Shown here: positions 26,609-36,855 of the stretch, one piece after another
Layout of the letters: the number at the start of each line of letters is the position of its first letter
How positions within the stretch are numbered: position 1 is the stretch's first letter
From: Cupriavidus taiwanensis
GTDB taxonomy: Bacteria; Pseudomonadota; Gammaproteobacteria; Burkholderiales; Burkholderiaceae
Direction of reading: 5' to 3'
DNA: 64,000 nt
NCBI RefSeq assembly: GCF_900250115.1
Contig: NZ_LT984803.1
Location: forward strand, 1,178,001 to 1,242,000
Made by a program: the position numbers and the translations under genes
The notes under the pieces: generated by a model
The model's input: the letters and a program-made list of their open reading frames with translations, nothing else
The model's database searches: none
What the model was told of the DNA's origin: nothing

Positions 26609-28222
26609 ATGAAACAATGTATCGGGACCGCCGCGGCGCTGCCGGCCGGCGCGCACGCCGCGCAAGCCACGCATGCCACACAGGCCGCCGACCTGCGCAT
26701 CGGCTACAAGGCCGAGATCAGCGCCGCCGATCCCCATGTGCTCGACCCCGCCGGGCGCAACCTGTGGGGCCATGTCTACGAGACCCTGGTCGGCCTGGAC
26801 AACACGCTGCGCCCGGTGCCGCTTCTGGCAACCGCCTGGCGCCAGCTGGACGACCGTACCTGGGAATTCCGGCTGCGTGCCGGCGTGCGCTTCAGCAATG
26901 GCGAGCCTTTTACCGCCGAGGACGCGCGCTACTCGATCGAGCGCGCCATCAAGCTGCCGGGCGCGCGCACCTTCCGCACCTACCTCAAGTCGGTCGCAGC
27001 GGTCGAGGTCACCGGGCCGCTGACGCTGCGCGTGCGCACGCGCTCGCCCAACCCGGTGCTGCCGCAGAACGTGGGCATGGTGGCAATGCTGCCGCGCTCG
27101 CTCGGTGCGAACGCGCGCGAGGCCGATTTCGCCCATGGCAGCGCCGCCATCGGCACCGGCCCGTACCGGCTGGTGGCGTGGGAGCATGGGCAGCAGCTGA
27201 CGCTGTCGCGCAACCCGGGCTACTGGGGCGGGGCGCAGCCGTGGCAGCGGGTGGTGTTCCAGTTCATCCCGAAGGAGCCGGCGCGGGCCTCGGCGCTGCT
27301 GTCCGGACTGGTCGACGTGATCGACGCCTCGTCGGCCAGCATTGCCGATGCCTTTGCGCGCACCAATGGCCGCATCCGCATCGTCTCGGCCACCTCGTAC
27401 ATGCTGAACTACCTGCAGCTGGACCAGGCCCGCACGGTCTCGCCTTATGTGCAGGATCACGCCGGCCGGCCGCTGGCGGCCAACCCGTTGCGCGACGTGC
27501 GGGTGCGGCAGGCGATCAGCCTGGCAATCGACCGCGACCTGATCGCCGCGCGCGTGACCAAGGGCGATTCGGTGCCGGCCGGGCAGATGGTGCCGCAGGG
27601 CTTCTTCGGCTTTGCCCCGGCGGTGGCGGCGCCGCGCGCCGACGTCGAGCGGGCGCACCGGCTGCTGGCGCAGGCCGGCTATCCGCAGGGCTTCCGCCTG
27701 ACGCTGCATTGCCCCAACGACCGCTACCTGAACGACGCCAAGACCTGCGAAGCGATCGGGCAGATGCTGACCCGCGCCGGCATCCGCACCGAGGTGCGCA
27801 CGCTGCCGTATTCGGTCTATATCACCCGCGCCACCTCCGGCGGCGCCGGCGGCAAGCCGGAGTTCAGCGCCTTCCTGCTCGGCATCGGCGCGGTCAGCGG
27901 CGATTCGCTGGAGCCGCTGGTGGCGGTGGCGCATGCGCAGGACAAGGCCGCCGGGCTGGGCGCCAACAACCGCAGCGGCTATGCCAACGCCGCCGTCGAC
28001 GCGCTGATCGGGCAGGCCATGCGCACCATGGCACCGGCCCCGCGCGAACTGGCGCAGCAGGGCGCGGCGCAGCGGCTGGCGGCCGACGCCGGCATCGTCC
28101 CGCTGCATCACCTGCGCGCCGCCTGGGCCTATCGCGACGGGCTCGCGGTGCAGCCGCGCAGCGACGGCTTCACCTACGCCGGCAACATCCGCCCGGCACC
28201 GCCGGCGCTTCCACAACGCTGA
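26609..28222 (+). CDS. ABC transporter solute-binding protein, family 5 (peptide type)
   Basis: Periplasmic receptor for the importer encoded downstream. 537 residues with SBP_bac_5 features: GHVYETLVGLD, LATAWRQLDDRTWEFRLRAGVRFSNG in outline, TAEDARYSIERA, GTGPYRLVAWEHGQQLTLSRNPGYW and RVRQAISLAIDRDLI. Odd point: the N-terminus MKQCIGTAAALPAGAHAAQ is a very short, weak signal peptide, and a TGA directly precedes the ATG in frame, so no longer leader is possible without a frameshift. No ribosome site is visible. Ligand unknown; the peptide, dipeptide, glutathione and nickel branches all use this fold. Confidence 0.88.
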   Translation: MKQCIGTAAALPAGAHAAQATHATQAADLRIGYKAEISAADPHVLDPAGRNLWGHVYETLVGLDNTLRPVPLLATAWRQLDDRTWEFRLRAGVRFSNGEPFTAEDARYSIERAIKLPGARTFRTYLKSVAAVEVTGPLTLRVRTRSPNPVLPQNVGMVAMLPRSLGANAREADFAHGSAAIGTGPYRLVAWEHGQQLTLSRNPGYWGGAQPWQRVVFQFIPKEPARASALLSGLVDVIDASSASIADAFARTNGRIRIVSATSYMLNYLQLDQARTVSPYVQDHAGRPLAANPLRDVRVRQAISLAIDRDLIAARVTKGDSVPAGQMVPQGFFGFAPAVAAPRADVERAHRLLAQAGYPQGFRLTLHCPNDRYLNDAKTCEAIGQMLTRAGIRTEVRTLPYSVYITRATSGGAGGKPEFSAFLLGIGAVSGDSLEPLVAVAHAQDKAAGLGANNRSGYANAAVDALIGQAMRTMAPAPRELAQQGAAQRLAADAGIVPLHHLRAAWAYRDGLAVQPRSDGFTYAGNIRPAPPALPQR

Positions 28223-28250
28223 TCACGCCATCGCATACCGGGCCTTCCCC

Positions 28251-29222
28251 ATGCTTGAAACCTTACTCAAACGCCTGCTGCAGAGCATCGCGGTGCTGTG
28301 GACCATGTCGGTGCTCACGTTCTGCGCGGTCAACCTGATCGGCGACCCGGTGCACCTGCTGGTCAGCCCCACCGCCACCGAGCAGGAGATCGCCGAGGCG
28401 CGCCATGCGCTCGGCCTCGACCTGCCCGTGGCGCAGCAGTACCTGCGTTTTCTCGCGGGCGCGCTGCGCGGCGACCTCGGTGACTCCTTCGTCTACAACC
28501 GGCCCGCGATCGAGCTGATCGTCAGCCGCGTGCCGGCCACGCTGGAGCTGGCGGTGACGGCGCTGCTGCTGTCGCTGGGCATCGGCATCCCGATGGGCGT
28601 CTATGCCGGCCTGAAGCCGCACGGCCGGCTGGCGCGGATGCTGATGGCGGCTTCGCTGGGCGGCGTGATCATGCCGACCTTCTGGATCGGCATGATCGGC
28701 ATCCTGGTGTTCTCGGTGAACCTGGCATGGCTGCCGTCAGGCGGGCGCGGGCCGGTCAGCACCGTGCTGGGCGTGCCGCTGTCGGTGACCAGCTGGGAGG
28801 GCATCCGCTTCCTGCTGCTGCCGGCGCTGACCCTGTCGCTGTTCAAGATCTCGCTGGTGGCACGGCTGACCCAGGCCGGCACGCGCGAGGTGGCGGGGCA
28901 GGAGTACATCAAGTTTGCCCGCGCCAAGGGTGTAGGCGGCGCGCGGCTGGTGCTGCGCCACGTGGTGCCCAATGTGCTGATCCCGATCGTGACCGTGGTC
29001 GGGCTGGAGTTCGGCCACCTGATCGCCTTCTCGGTGGTGACCGAGTCGGTGTTCTCGTGGCCCGGCATGGGCAAGCTGATCATCGATTCGGTGCTGGCGC
29101 TGGACCGCCCGGTGGTGGTGGCTTACCTGCTGGTCACGCTGCTGCTGTTCGTGGTGCTGAACCTGGTGGTCGACCTGCTGTACGTGGTGCTCGACCCGCG
29201 CCTGCGGCACAAGGCGGCGTAG
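28251..29222 (+). CDS. ABC transporter permease, DppB/OppB type
   Basis: 323 residues, six predicted membrane helices starting with LLKRLLQSIAVLWTMSVLTFCAV. Carries the DppB-family loop GDLGDSFVYNRPAIELI and the ATPase-coupling EAA-like segment with GQEYIKFARAKGVGGARLVLRHVVPN. Located 28 nt after the binding protein and in the same operon. Forms the channel with the next permease. Confidence 0.93.
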   Translation: MLETLLKRLLQSIAVLWTMSVLTFCAVNLIGDPVHLLVSPTATEQEIAEARHALGLDLPVAQQYLRFLAGALRGDLGDSFVYNRPAIELIVSRVPATLELAVTALLLSLGIGIPMGVYAGLKPHGRLARMLMAASLGGVIMPTFWIGMIGILVFSVNLAWLPSGGRGPVSTVLGVPLSVTSWEGIRFLLLPALTLSLFKISLVARLTQAGTREVAGQEYIKFARAKGVGGARLVLRHVVPNVLIPIVTVVGLEFGHLIAFSVVTESVFSWPGMGKLIIDSVLALDRPVVVAYLLVTLLLFVVLNLVVDLLYVVLDPRLRHKAA

Positions 29223-29282
29223 CCACCGCCGCGTCCGTTCCCCGCTATCGAAGACCGAATACCGAAGACCGAGACTGAACCG

Positions 29283-30230
29283 ATGTCCCTGCCTCTTGCC
29301 GAAAACGATGAAGCCGCTCCCGCGCTCCCCACGCTCGTGCCGGCGCCAGCCGCCGCGCCGCCGGCACGGCCTGCGCTGCTGCGGCGCTTCTGCGCCAGCC
29401 GCGTCGCCGCCGCCGCGCTGGCATTGCTGCTGGCGCTGCTGCTGGTGGCAGTGCTGGCCCATGCGCTCAGCCCGCAGAACCCCTATGACCTCGCCACGGT
29501 GTCGGTGATCGATGCCGAGCTGCCGCCGGGCAGCACCGGCTACGAAGGCCAGGCGCACTACTGGCTGGGCACCGACGGCGCCGGGCGCGACCTGCTCAGC
29601 GCCATCTTCTACGGCATCCGCATCAGCGTGGGGGTGGGCGTGATCAGCGCGGTGGTGGCGCTGATGGTGGGCAGCGCGGTGGGGCTGGCCGTGGCCTACT
29701 TCGGCGGCGTGGTCGATGCCGCCATCATGCGCGTGGTCGACCTGCAGCTGAGCCTGCCGGCGGTGCTGGTGGCGCTGATCCTGCTGGCGGTGCTGGGGCA
29801 GGGCGTCGACAAGACCCTGCTGGCGCTGGTGATCGTGCAATGGGCCTACTTTGCCCGCACCGTGCGCGGCGCGGCGCAGGTGGAGCGGCGCAAGGAGTAT
29901 GTCGAGGCCGCGCTGGGCCAGGGGCTGCCGGCGCTGCGGGTGATGTTCCGCCATATCCTGCCCAACTGCATGGCGCCGCTGGTGGTGACCGGCACGCTGC
30001 AGATCGCGCATGCGATCACGCTCGAGGCCACCATGAGCTTCCTCGGCATCGGCCTGCCGCGCACGCAGCCGTCGCTGGGCATGCTGATCGCCAATGGCTT
30101 CGAGTACATGCTGTCGAACAAGTACTGGATCAGCGTGTTCCCGGGCGCGGCCCTGGTGCTGCTGATCGGCTCGATCAACCTGGTGGGCGACCGCCTGCGC
30201 CGCGTGCTCAACCCGCGGCTGGAAGCGTAA
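29283..30230 (+). CDS. ABC transporter permease, DppC/OppC type
   Basis: 315 residues. A cytoplasmic Ala/Pro-rich N-terminus precedes the first helix (VAAAALALLLALLLVAVLAHAL). The OppC motifs HYWLGTDGAGRDLLSAIFYGIRISV, RRKEYVEAALGQG and RHILPNCMAPLVV are present, the last being the coupling loop. Sits 60 nt after its partner. Second half of the channel. Confidence 0.93.
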   Translation: MSLPLAENDEAAPALPTLVPAPAAAPPARPALLRRFCASRVAAAALALLLALLLVAVLAHALSPQNPYDLATVSVIDAELPPGSTGYEGQAHYWLGTDGAGRDLLSAIFYGIRISVGVGVISAVVALMVGSAVGLAVAYFGGVVDAAIMRVVDLQLSLPAVLVALILLAVLGQGVDKTLLALVIVQWAYFARTVRGAAQVERRKEYVEAALGQGLPALRVMFRHILPNCMAPLVVTGTLQIAHAITLEATMSFLGIGLPRTQPSLGMLIANGFEYMLSNKYWISVFPGAALVLLIGSINLVGDRLRRVLNPRLEA

Positions 30231-30240
30231 GGAGCCCGGC

Positions 30241-31203
30241 ATGGCACTACTGGAAGTTGCGGGGCTGAGCACCAGCTTCGGGTTCGCGCACGGCGCCGTC
30301 AAGGCGGTCGACGGCGTGTCGTTCACGCTGGAGCCGGGCGAGATCCTGGGGATCGTCGGCGAATCCGGCTCGGGCAAGTCGGTGACGGCGTTCTCGCTGA
30401 TGAACCTGCTCGATCCGCCCGGGCGCGTCACCGGCGGCTCGGTCCGCTTCAAGGGGCAGGAGCTGCTGGCATGTTCGCCGCGCCAATGGCAGGCGCTGCG
30501 CGGCGACCGCATTGCGATGGTGTTCCAGGACCCGATGATGTCGCTCAACCCGGTCATGCGCGTGGGCGACCAGCTCGCCGAGACCGTGCTGGTGCACCAC
30601 CGCCGCACCCGCGCGCAGGCACAGGCGCAGGCGGTCGATGCGCTGGCGCGGGTCGGCATCCCGGCGCCGCGGGAGCGCATGCGCGCCTATCCGCACGAGC
30701 TGTCCGGCGGCATGCGCCAGCGCGTGGCGATCGCCAACGCGCTGATCAACCGGCCCGACCTGATCATTGCCGACGAGCCCACCACCGCGCTCGACGTCAC
30801 CATCCAGGCGCAGATCCTCTACGAGATGAAGCAGCTGGTGCGCGAGACCGGCGCCGCCGCGGTCTGGATCAGCCACGACCTTGCCGTGGTCAAGGACCTG
30901 GTCGACCGCGTCTGCGTGATGTACGCGGGCCGGGTGGTGGAGCAGGGGCCGGTCGCCGAGCTGATCAGGCGGCCGCTGCATCCGTACACGCGCGGCCTGC
31001 TCGATTCGCTGCCGACCCCGGCGATGCGCGGCGCCACCCTGCGCGCGATCCCCGGCGCGGCGCCGGCGCTGGCCGCGCTGCCGCCAGGCTGCGCCTTCGC
31101 GCCACGCTGCCCGCGCGCGCGTCCCGCGTGCGCCCAGGTTCCGGTCGAAACCACTATGCGCGGCCGCACGCTGCGCTGCTTTTATCCCCTGGAGGCGGCA
31201 TGA
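30241..31203 (+). CDS. ABC transporter ATP-binding protein, DppD/OppD type
   Basis: 320 residues. Walker [10 protein letters not shown]-loop [11 protein letters not shown], signature LSGGMRQRV, Walker [13 protein letters not shown] and H-loop WISHDLAV are all intact. The C-terminal oligopeptide-type tail has [16 protein letters not shown], the Cys-rich segment typical of OppD/DppD. The stop overlaps the next gene's ATG (ATGA), so the two ATPases are made in equal amounts. Confidence 0.94.
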   Translation: MALLEVAGLSTSFGFAHGAVKAVDGVSFTLEPGEILGIVGESGSGKSVTAFSLMNLLDPPGRVTGGSVRFKGQELLACSPRQWQALRGDRIAMVFQDPMMSLNPVMRVGDQLAETVLVHHRRTRAQAQAQAVDALARVGIPAPRERMRAYPHELSGGMRQRVAIANALINRPDLIIADEPTTALDVTIQAQILYEMKQLVRETGAAAVWISHDLAVVKDLVDRVCVMYAGRVVEQGPVAELIRRPLHPYTRGLLDSLPTPAMRGATLRAIPGAAPALAALPPGCAFAPRCPRARPACAQVPVETTMRGRTLRCFYPLEAA

Positions 31204-32159
31204 CGGTCATGCTCGAAGCGCACCACCTGCAGAAACGCTTTCTGCTCAAGCCCGGCCTGCTCGCGCGCATTGCCGGCAAGCCGGCGCAGGCGGTGCATGC
31301 CGTCAACGATGTCTCGCTGCAGGTGCGCCAGGGCGAGGTGCTGGGCGTGGTCGGCGAGTCCGGCTGCGGCAAGTCCACGCTGGGCCGCATGCTGGCCGGC
31401 CTGCTGCCGCAGACGGGCGGCGATATCGCGTGGGAGGGGCAGCGCGCCGACATCGCTTCGGCCGCCTATCACCGCGCGGTGCAGATGGTGTTCCAGAATC
31501 CGTATGCGTCGCTGAACCCGCGCCTGCGCATCGGCCAGGCCATCACCGAAGGCGCGGTCTACCACGGCCTGATCAAGCGCGCGCGCGCCGCCGCGGCCGC
31601 CGGCGAACTGCTGCAGCAGGTGGGGCTCGATCGCGGCTATGCCGAGCGCTATCCGCACGAGTTCTCCGGCGGCCAGCGCCAGCGCGTGGCGATCGCGCGC
31701 GCGCTGGCGCTGCGCCCGCGCCTGCTGATCTGCGACGAGGCCGTCTCCGCGCTCGATGTCTCGGTGCAGGCGCAGATCATCAACCTGTTCATGCAACTGC
31801 GGCGCGAGCACGCGCTGACCTATGTCTTCATCAGCCACAACCTGGCGGTGGTGGAGCATATGTCGGACCACGTGGTGATCATGTACCTGGGCCGCATCGT
31901 CGAAAGCGGCCCCGCGCGCGAGGTATTCGCCGCGCCCAACCATCCCTATACCCGCGCCTTGCTGGCCGACGCGCCGCGCCTGGGCGCCAGTCCGCCCGCG
32001 CACCAGCCGATCCGCGGCGAACTGCCCAGCCCGCTGGCGCCGCCGAGTGGCTGCGCCTTTCATCCGCGCTGCCCGCGCGCGAACGCACGCTGCAAGACGC
32101 AGGTGCCGCTGCTGCGCGATATCGGCGGACGCCTGTCCGCCTGCCACCTGAATGACTAG
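31200..32159 (+). CDS. ABC transporter ATP-binding protein, DppF/OppF type
   Basis: 319 residues. Walker A GESGCGKS, Q-loop VFQNPYASLNPRLRIG, signature FSGGQRQRVAIARAL, Walker B LLICDEAVSALD, H-loop FISHNLAV. The C-terminal tail has CAFHPRCPRANARCK. Starts at the ATG overlapping the previous stop by 4 nt; a longer frame upstream is only a shadow. Last gene of the five-gene importer. Confidence 0.94.
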   Translation: MTVMLEAHHLQKRFLLKPGLLARIAGKPAQAVHAVNDVSLQVRQGEVLGVVGESGCGKSTLGRMLAGLLPQTGGDIAWEGQRADIASAAYHRAVQMVFQNPYASLNPRLRIGQAITEGAVYHGLIKRARAAAAAGELLQQVGLDRGYAERYPHEFSGGQRQRVAIARALALRPRLLICDEAVSALDVSVQAQIINLFMQLRREHALTYVFISHNLAVVEHMSDHVVIMYLGRIVESGPAREVFAAPNHPYTRALLADAPRLGASPPAHQPIRGELPSPLAPPSGCAFHPRCPRANARCKTQVPLLRDIGGRLSACHLND

Positions 32160-32206
32160 ATAGCCGCCGCCCGGCGCGGTCTGCTCACGCTTCCGATCGA
32201 ACGCTT

Positions 32207-32228
32207 CCATCCCGCCTGCGCGGGATGG
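32207..32228 (+). terminator. Hairpin after the importer operon
   Basis: CCATCCCGC-CTGC-GCGGGATGG: perfect 9-bp stem, 4-nt loop, 48 nt past the last ATPase stop. No T tract, so it may attenuate rather than end transcription into the porin gene. Confidence 0.45.
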
Positions 32229-32321
32229 GCGGGAGCGTGCGCGCTGCGCGCGCGGAACACGCGGCAGTTGCACCACAGAGGGGGATTTTTGCATGACAGA
32301 CCACGACACGGGAGCAGCAGC

Positions 32322-33365
32322 ATGAACGGTAGCCACACCTGGCGCGCACTCGCGCGCGCCTGCCTCGGCGGCGCGCTGGCGCTGGCATCGGCCGCGGCCG
32401 CGGCCGATGCAGCGGTGACGCTGTATGGCCGCATCGACACCGACATCGAATACCAGAAGGGGCCCGACGGCCGCGCCGCGCAGATGGCGGACAACGCCTC
32501 GCGCTGGGGCCTGCGCGGCAGCGAAGAGCTGGGCGGCGGCCTGCGCGCGGCATTCGGCCTGGAGCAGGGCTTCGGCGCCGACAACGGCGTCGCCACCAAC
32601 CCGCAGTTCCGCAATGCCTTCGTCGGCCTGCAGGGCGGCTTCGGCGCGATCGCGCTGGGCCGGCTCGATTCCGCGACGATCGTGGGCTCGCCGATCTATT
32701 CCCAGGTGACGCAGAACATCGACTTCGCCATCCACGATGCGGGCGCCACCGCGATCGGCACCAGGGTGCTGAACGCGCGCAACCGCGTGTCGAATGCGCT
32801 GGGTTATATGACGCCGAGCTTCGGCGGCTTCTCGGTGCGCGCGCGCATGAACCTGGCGGGGCCGGATGCGACCACGCCCAATAACCGGCCGCCGGTGCAG
32901 GCAGAGGACGATTTCCGCCAGTTCGACCTGGGCCTGAACTACGCCGCCGGGCAGTTCGCGGCGGGCCTGGGCTATTCGCGCGATGGCAAGAGCGGCGGCC
33001 TGGTGGCCAACGATTTCCGCGACAAGGTGCAGGCGGTGGCTTCGTACGACTTCATCGTTGTCAACCTCTACGGCATCGTCGGGCGCGACCGCTACGCCGG
33101 CACCCCGACCACGCGCACCGACGTGCCGTACTGGTTGGTCGGCTTCTCGGTGCCGTACGGCCCCCACAAGCTCACCGTCAACTACATGCAGCGCGCGGTG
33201 CAGCGCGACCCGCAGGGCCGGCTCAGCAAGGTACAGGCCGGCTACGGCTACAGCCTGAGCAAGCGCACCATGCCCTACGTCTTCTTTGACCGCGAGGATC
33301 CCAACTCGCACCAGTCCGGCGACACCGTGACCACGGTGGGCGTCGGCATCCAGCACAAATTCTGA
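32322..33365 (+). CDS. Gram-negative porin (Burkholderiales OmpC-like type)
   Basis: 347 residues. Signal peptide WRALARACLGGALALASAAAAADA, then the typical first strand AVTLYGRIDTDIEY. Internal markers: RWGLRGSEELGGGLRAAFGLEQGF, FVGLQGGFGAIALGRLD and a C-terminal VGIQHKF ending in Phe, required for barrel insertion. A 16-strand trimeric general porin is likely. GGAG precedes the start at 32322. It sits between the importer and the amidohydrolase on the same strand, only 2 nt from the latter, so it probably supplies outer-membrane entry for the same substrate. Confidence 0.92.
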   Translation: MNGSHTWRALARACLGGALALASAAAAADAAVTLYGRIDTDIEYQKGPDGRAAQMADNASRWGLRGSEELGGGLRAAFGLEQGFGADNGVATNPQFRNAFVGLQGGFGAIALGRLDSATIVGSPIYSQVTQNIDFAIHDAGATAIGTRVLNARNRVSNALGYMTPSFGGFSVRARMNLAGPDATTPNNRPPVQAEDDFRQFDLGLNYAAGQFAAGLGYSRDGKSGGLVANDFRDKVQAVASYDFIVVNLYGIVGRDRYAGTPTTRTDVPYWLVGFSVPYGPHKLTVNYMQRAVQRDPQGRLSKVQAGYGYSLSKRTMPYVFFDREDPNSHQSGDTVTTVGVGIQHKF

Positions 33366-33367
33366 CC

Positions 33368-34216
33368 ATGACGCTTCCGTATTCGCTGACTGAACCGGCC
33401 GGGGCGGCACTGCCGCTGGTGGTGGATTCCCCGCACAGCGGCCTGCTGCATGCCGAGACGCTGCCGCTGGCGGCGCCGCCCGAGGCCCTGCTGTCGGGCT
33501 GGGACGCCTATGTCGACCAGCTCTTCGCGCATGCGCCGCGGGTGGGCGGCACCTTGCTGTGCGCGGACTTTCCGCGCTGGCTGGTCGACGTCAACCGCGC
33601 CCGCGACGATATCGACCCCGACCTGATCCATGGCGCCATGCCCTACCCGGTGCGCCCCAGCGACAAGTCCGGGCGCGGCATGGGCGTGCTGCGCCGGCTG
33701 GCGCTGCCGGGCGTGCCGGTCTACGGCGCGACGCTGTCGCCGCGCATGGCGGAATACCTGCTCAAGACCTACTACGACCCGTACCACGCGGCGCTGTCGG
33801 GGCTGCTGGCTCGGCACCATGCGCGCTGGGGCGCGGTTTGGCATCTCGACTGCCATTCGATGAAGTCGCGCGGCAATGCGATGAACGTCGACAACGGCGT
33901 CGCGCGGCCCGATTTCGTGCTCAGCAACGGCGACGGCGCGACCTGCTCGGCCGCATTCATCGAACTGGTGGCGGAATGCCTGCGCAGCCTTGGCTACAAG
34001 GTGGCCATCAACTGGCCGTACAAGGGCGCGCAGCTGATCCGCGCCTATGCCGAACCGGCGCAGCGGCGCCACAGCCTGCAGATCGAGATCAACCGGGCGC
34101 TCTACATGGACGAGGCCACGCTGGCGCAGCATGCGGGCTTCGCCGTGCTGCGCGGCCATCTCGACGCGCTGCTCGGGCACGTCGCGGCCCATATCCACAC
34201 TGAACTGCGCCGCTGA
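33368..34216 (+). CDS. N-formylglutamate amidohydrolase family protein
   Basis: 282 residues of the FGase family, which hydrolyses N-formylglutamate to formate and glutamate in one histidine degradation route. Motifs: VVDSPHSGLLHAE near the N-terminus, FPRWLVDVNRARDDIDP, VWHLDCHSMKS with the metal His and NWPYKGAQLI; LQIEINRALYMDE follows. Only 2 nt separate it from the porin, so it is in the same transcript. No other hut gene is nearby, so the true substrate may be another N-acyl amino acid brought in by the upstream importer. Confidence 0.9.
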   Translation: MTLPYSLTEPAGAALPLVVDSPHSGLLHAETLPLAAPPEALLSGWDAYVDQLFAHAPRVGGTLLCADFPRWLVDVNRARDDIDPDLIHGAMPYPVRPSDKSGRGMGVLRRLALPGVPVYGATLSPRMAEYLLKTYYDPYHAALSGLLARHHARWGAVWHLDCHSMKSRGNAMNVDNGVARPDFVLSNGDGATCSAAFIELVAECLRSLGYKVAINWPYKGAQLIRAYAEPAQRRHSLQIEINRALYMDEATLAQHAGFAVLRGHLDALLGHVAAHIHTELRR

Positions 34217-34228
34217 GCGCAGGCGCGC

Positions 34229-35647
34229 TCACACCACCTTGCCGGGATTCATCAGCCCGAGCGGATCCAGCGCGCCCTTGATCGCCCGCATCATGGCAAG
34301 TTCGACTTCGCTCTTGTAATGCCGGTTTTCCTCGCGCTTGAGCTGGCCCAGGCCGTGCTCGGCCGAGATCGAGCCGTTATGCGAGCGCACGCTGTCGTGC
34401 ACGATGCGGTTGACCTGGTCCTGGTGCGCGAGGAACTCATCGTGGGCGACGCCTTCGGGCGGCGCCACGTTGTAGTGCAGGTTGCCGTCGCCGAGATGGC
34501 CGAAGGTGACCATGCGCGCACCGGGAAAGGCGTTCTGCAGCAGCGCGTCGGTGCACTCGATAAAGTCCGCCACGCGCGATACCGGCACGGCGATGTCGTG
34601 CTTGATGTTCTTGCCGTCTGCCACCTGTGCCAGCGGAATATGCTCGCGCAGGTTCCAGAAGTCGTGCGACTGCTGCACCGATTCGGCCACCACCGCATCG
34701 GCGACCACGCCGGCGTCGAAGGCGGCCGACATCATGGTCTCGAAGATGCCGCGCGCATGGGCTTCGCTTTCGCTGTCGGACAGCTCCAGCAGCACCAGCT
34801 GCGGATGGATGTCGGCGAACGGATAGCGCAGCTGCGGGAAGTGCCGCGTCACCAGCGTCATGCTGAGCGCCGACATCAGCTCGAAGCCGGTCAGCATGGC
34901 GCCGGCGTGCGACTGGGCGATGGCCAGCAGCGCCAGCGCGGCGCGCGGGCTGTGCACCGCGGCCAGCGCCGTGACCGACGCGCGCGGCAGCGGGAACAGC
35001 TTCATCACCGCGGCGGTGATGATGCCCAGCGTGCCTTCGGCGCCGATGAACAGGTCGCGCAGGTCATAGCCGGTGTTGTCCTTGCGCAGGCCGCGCAGCC
35101 CGTGCCAGGTATCGCCCGCGGGCGTCACCACTTCCAGCCCCAGGCACAGCTCGCGCGTGTTGCCGTAGCGCAGCACCGCGGTGCCGCCGGCATTGGTCGA
35201 CAGGTTGCCGCCGATGGTGCAGCTGCCCTCGGCCGCCAGGCTCAGCGGGAACAGCCGGCCGTGCTCGCGTGCCACCTGCTGCAGCTGCTGCAGTACCACG
35301 CCGGCCTCGACCGTGATGGTGTTGTTGAGCGGATCGACCTGGCGGATGCGGTTGAGCCGCTGCAGCGAGATCACCACCTGCGGCGTTCCTTCTACCGGCG
35401 TGGCGCCGCCGCACAGGCCGGTGTTGCCGCCCTGCGGCACCATGGCGATCCGGTGCGCGTGGCAGGCGTGGACCACCTCGGCCACTTCCGCGGTGGTGCC
35501 GGGGCGCAGCACCGCCAGCGCCTCGCCGCGGTAGCGCTTGCGCCAGTCGGTCAGGTAGGGCGCCTGGTCGGCCGCATCGGTCAGCACGTGCGGCGGGCCC
35601 AGCGCGGCGCGGCACAGTGCGAGGAAGGAGTCTTGAGGCGAGGTCAT
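34229..35647 (-). CDS. FAD-linked oxidase (GlcD / D-2-hydroxyacid dehydrogenase type)
   Basis: 472 residues of the VAO/PCMH fold. The FAD-binding half contains LRPGTTAEVAEVVHACH, VPQGGNTGLCGGATP and GSCTIGGNLSTNAGGTAVLRYG; the C-terminal half ends HNGSISAEHGLGQLKREE and GALDPLGLMNPGKV. The group oxidises D-lactate, glycolate or D-2-hydroxyglutarate and passes electrons to ETF, quinone or cytochrome; substrate not resolved. It ends a leftward operon wrbA, DUF2069, oxidase (19-nt gap). Convergent with the amidohydrolase, 12 nt apart. Confidence 0.92.
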   Translation of the reverse strand: MTSPQDSFLALCRAALGPPHVLTDAADQAPYLTDWRKRYRGEALAVLRPGTTAEVAEVVHACHAHRIAMVPQGGNTGLCGGATPVEGTPQVVISLQRLNRIRQVDPLNNTITVEAGVVLQQLQQVAREHGRLFPLSLAAEGSCTIGGNLSTNAGGTAVLRYGNTRELCLGLEVVTPAGDTWHGLRGLRKDNTGYDLRDLFIGAEGTLGIITAAVMKLFPLPRASVTALAAVHSPRAALALLAIAQSHAGAMLTGFELMSALSMTLVTRHFPQLRYPFADIHPQLVLLELSDSESEAHARGIFETMMSAAFDAGVVADAVVAESVQQSHDFWNLREHIPLAQVADGKNIKHDIAVPVSRVADFIECTDALLQNAFPGARMVTFGHLGDGNLHYNVAPPEGVAHDEFLAHQDQVNRIVHDSVRSHNGSISAEHGLGQLKREENRHYKSEVELAMMRAIKGALDPLGLMNPGKVV

Positions 35648-35666
35648 GGCGATGGTTGGACGCGAT

Positions 35667-36799
<1,133 letters not shown>

Positions 36800-36855
36800 T
36801 CATCCTTGAATCCGACAGACGAACCGACAGACCAGATCCAGGAGGTTGCTTGCGC

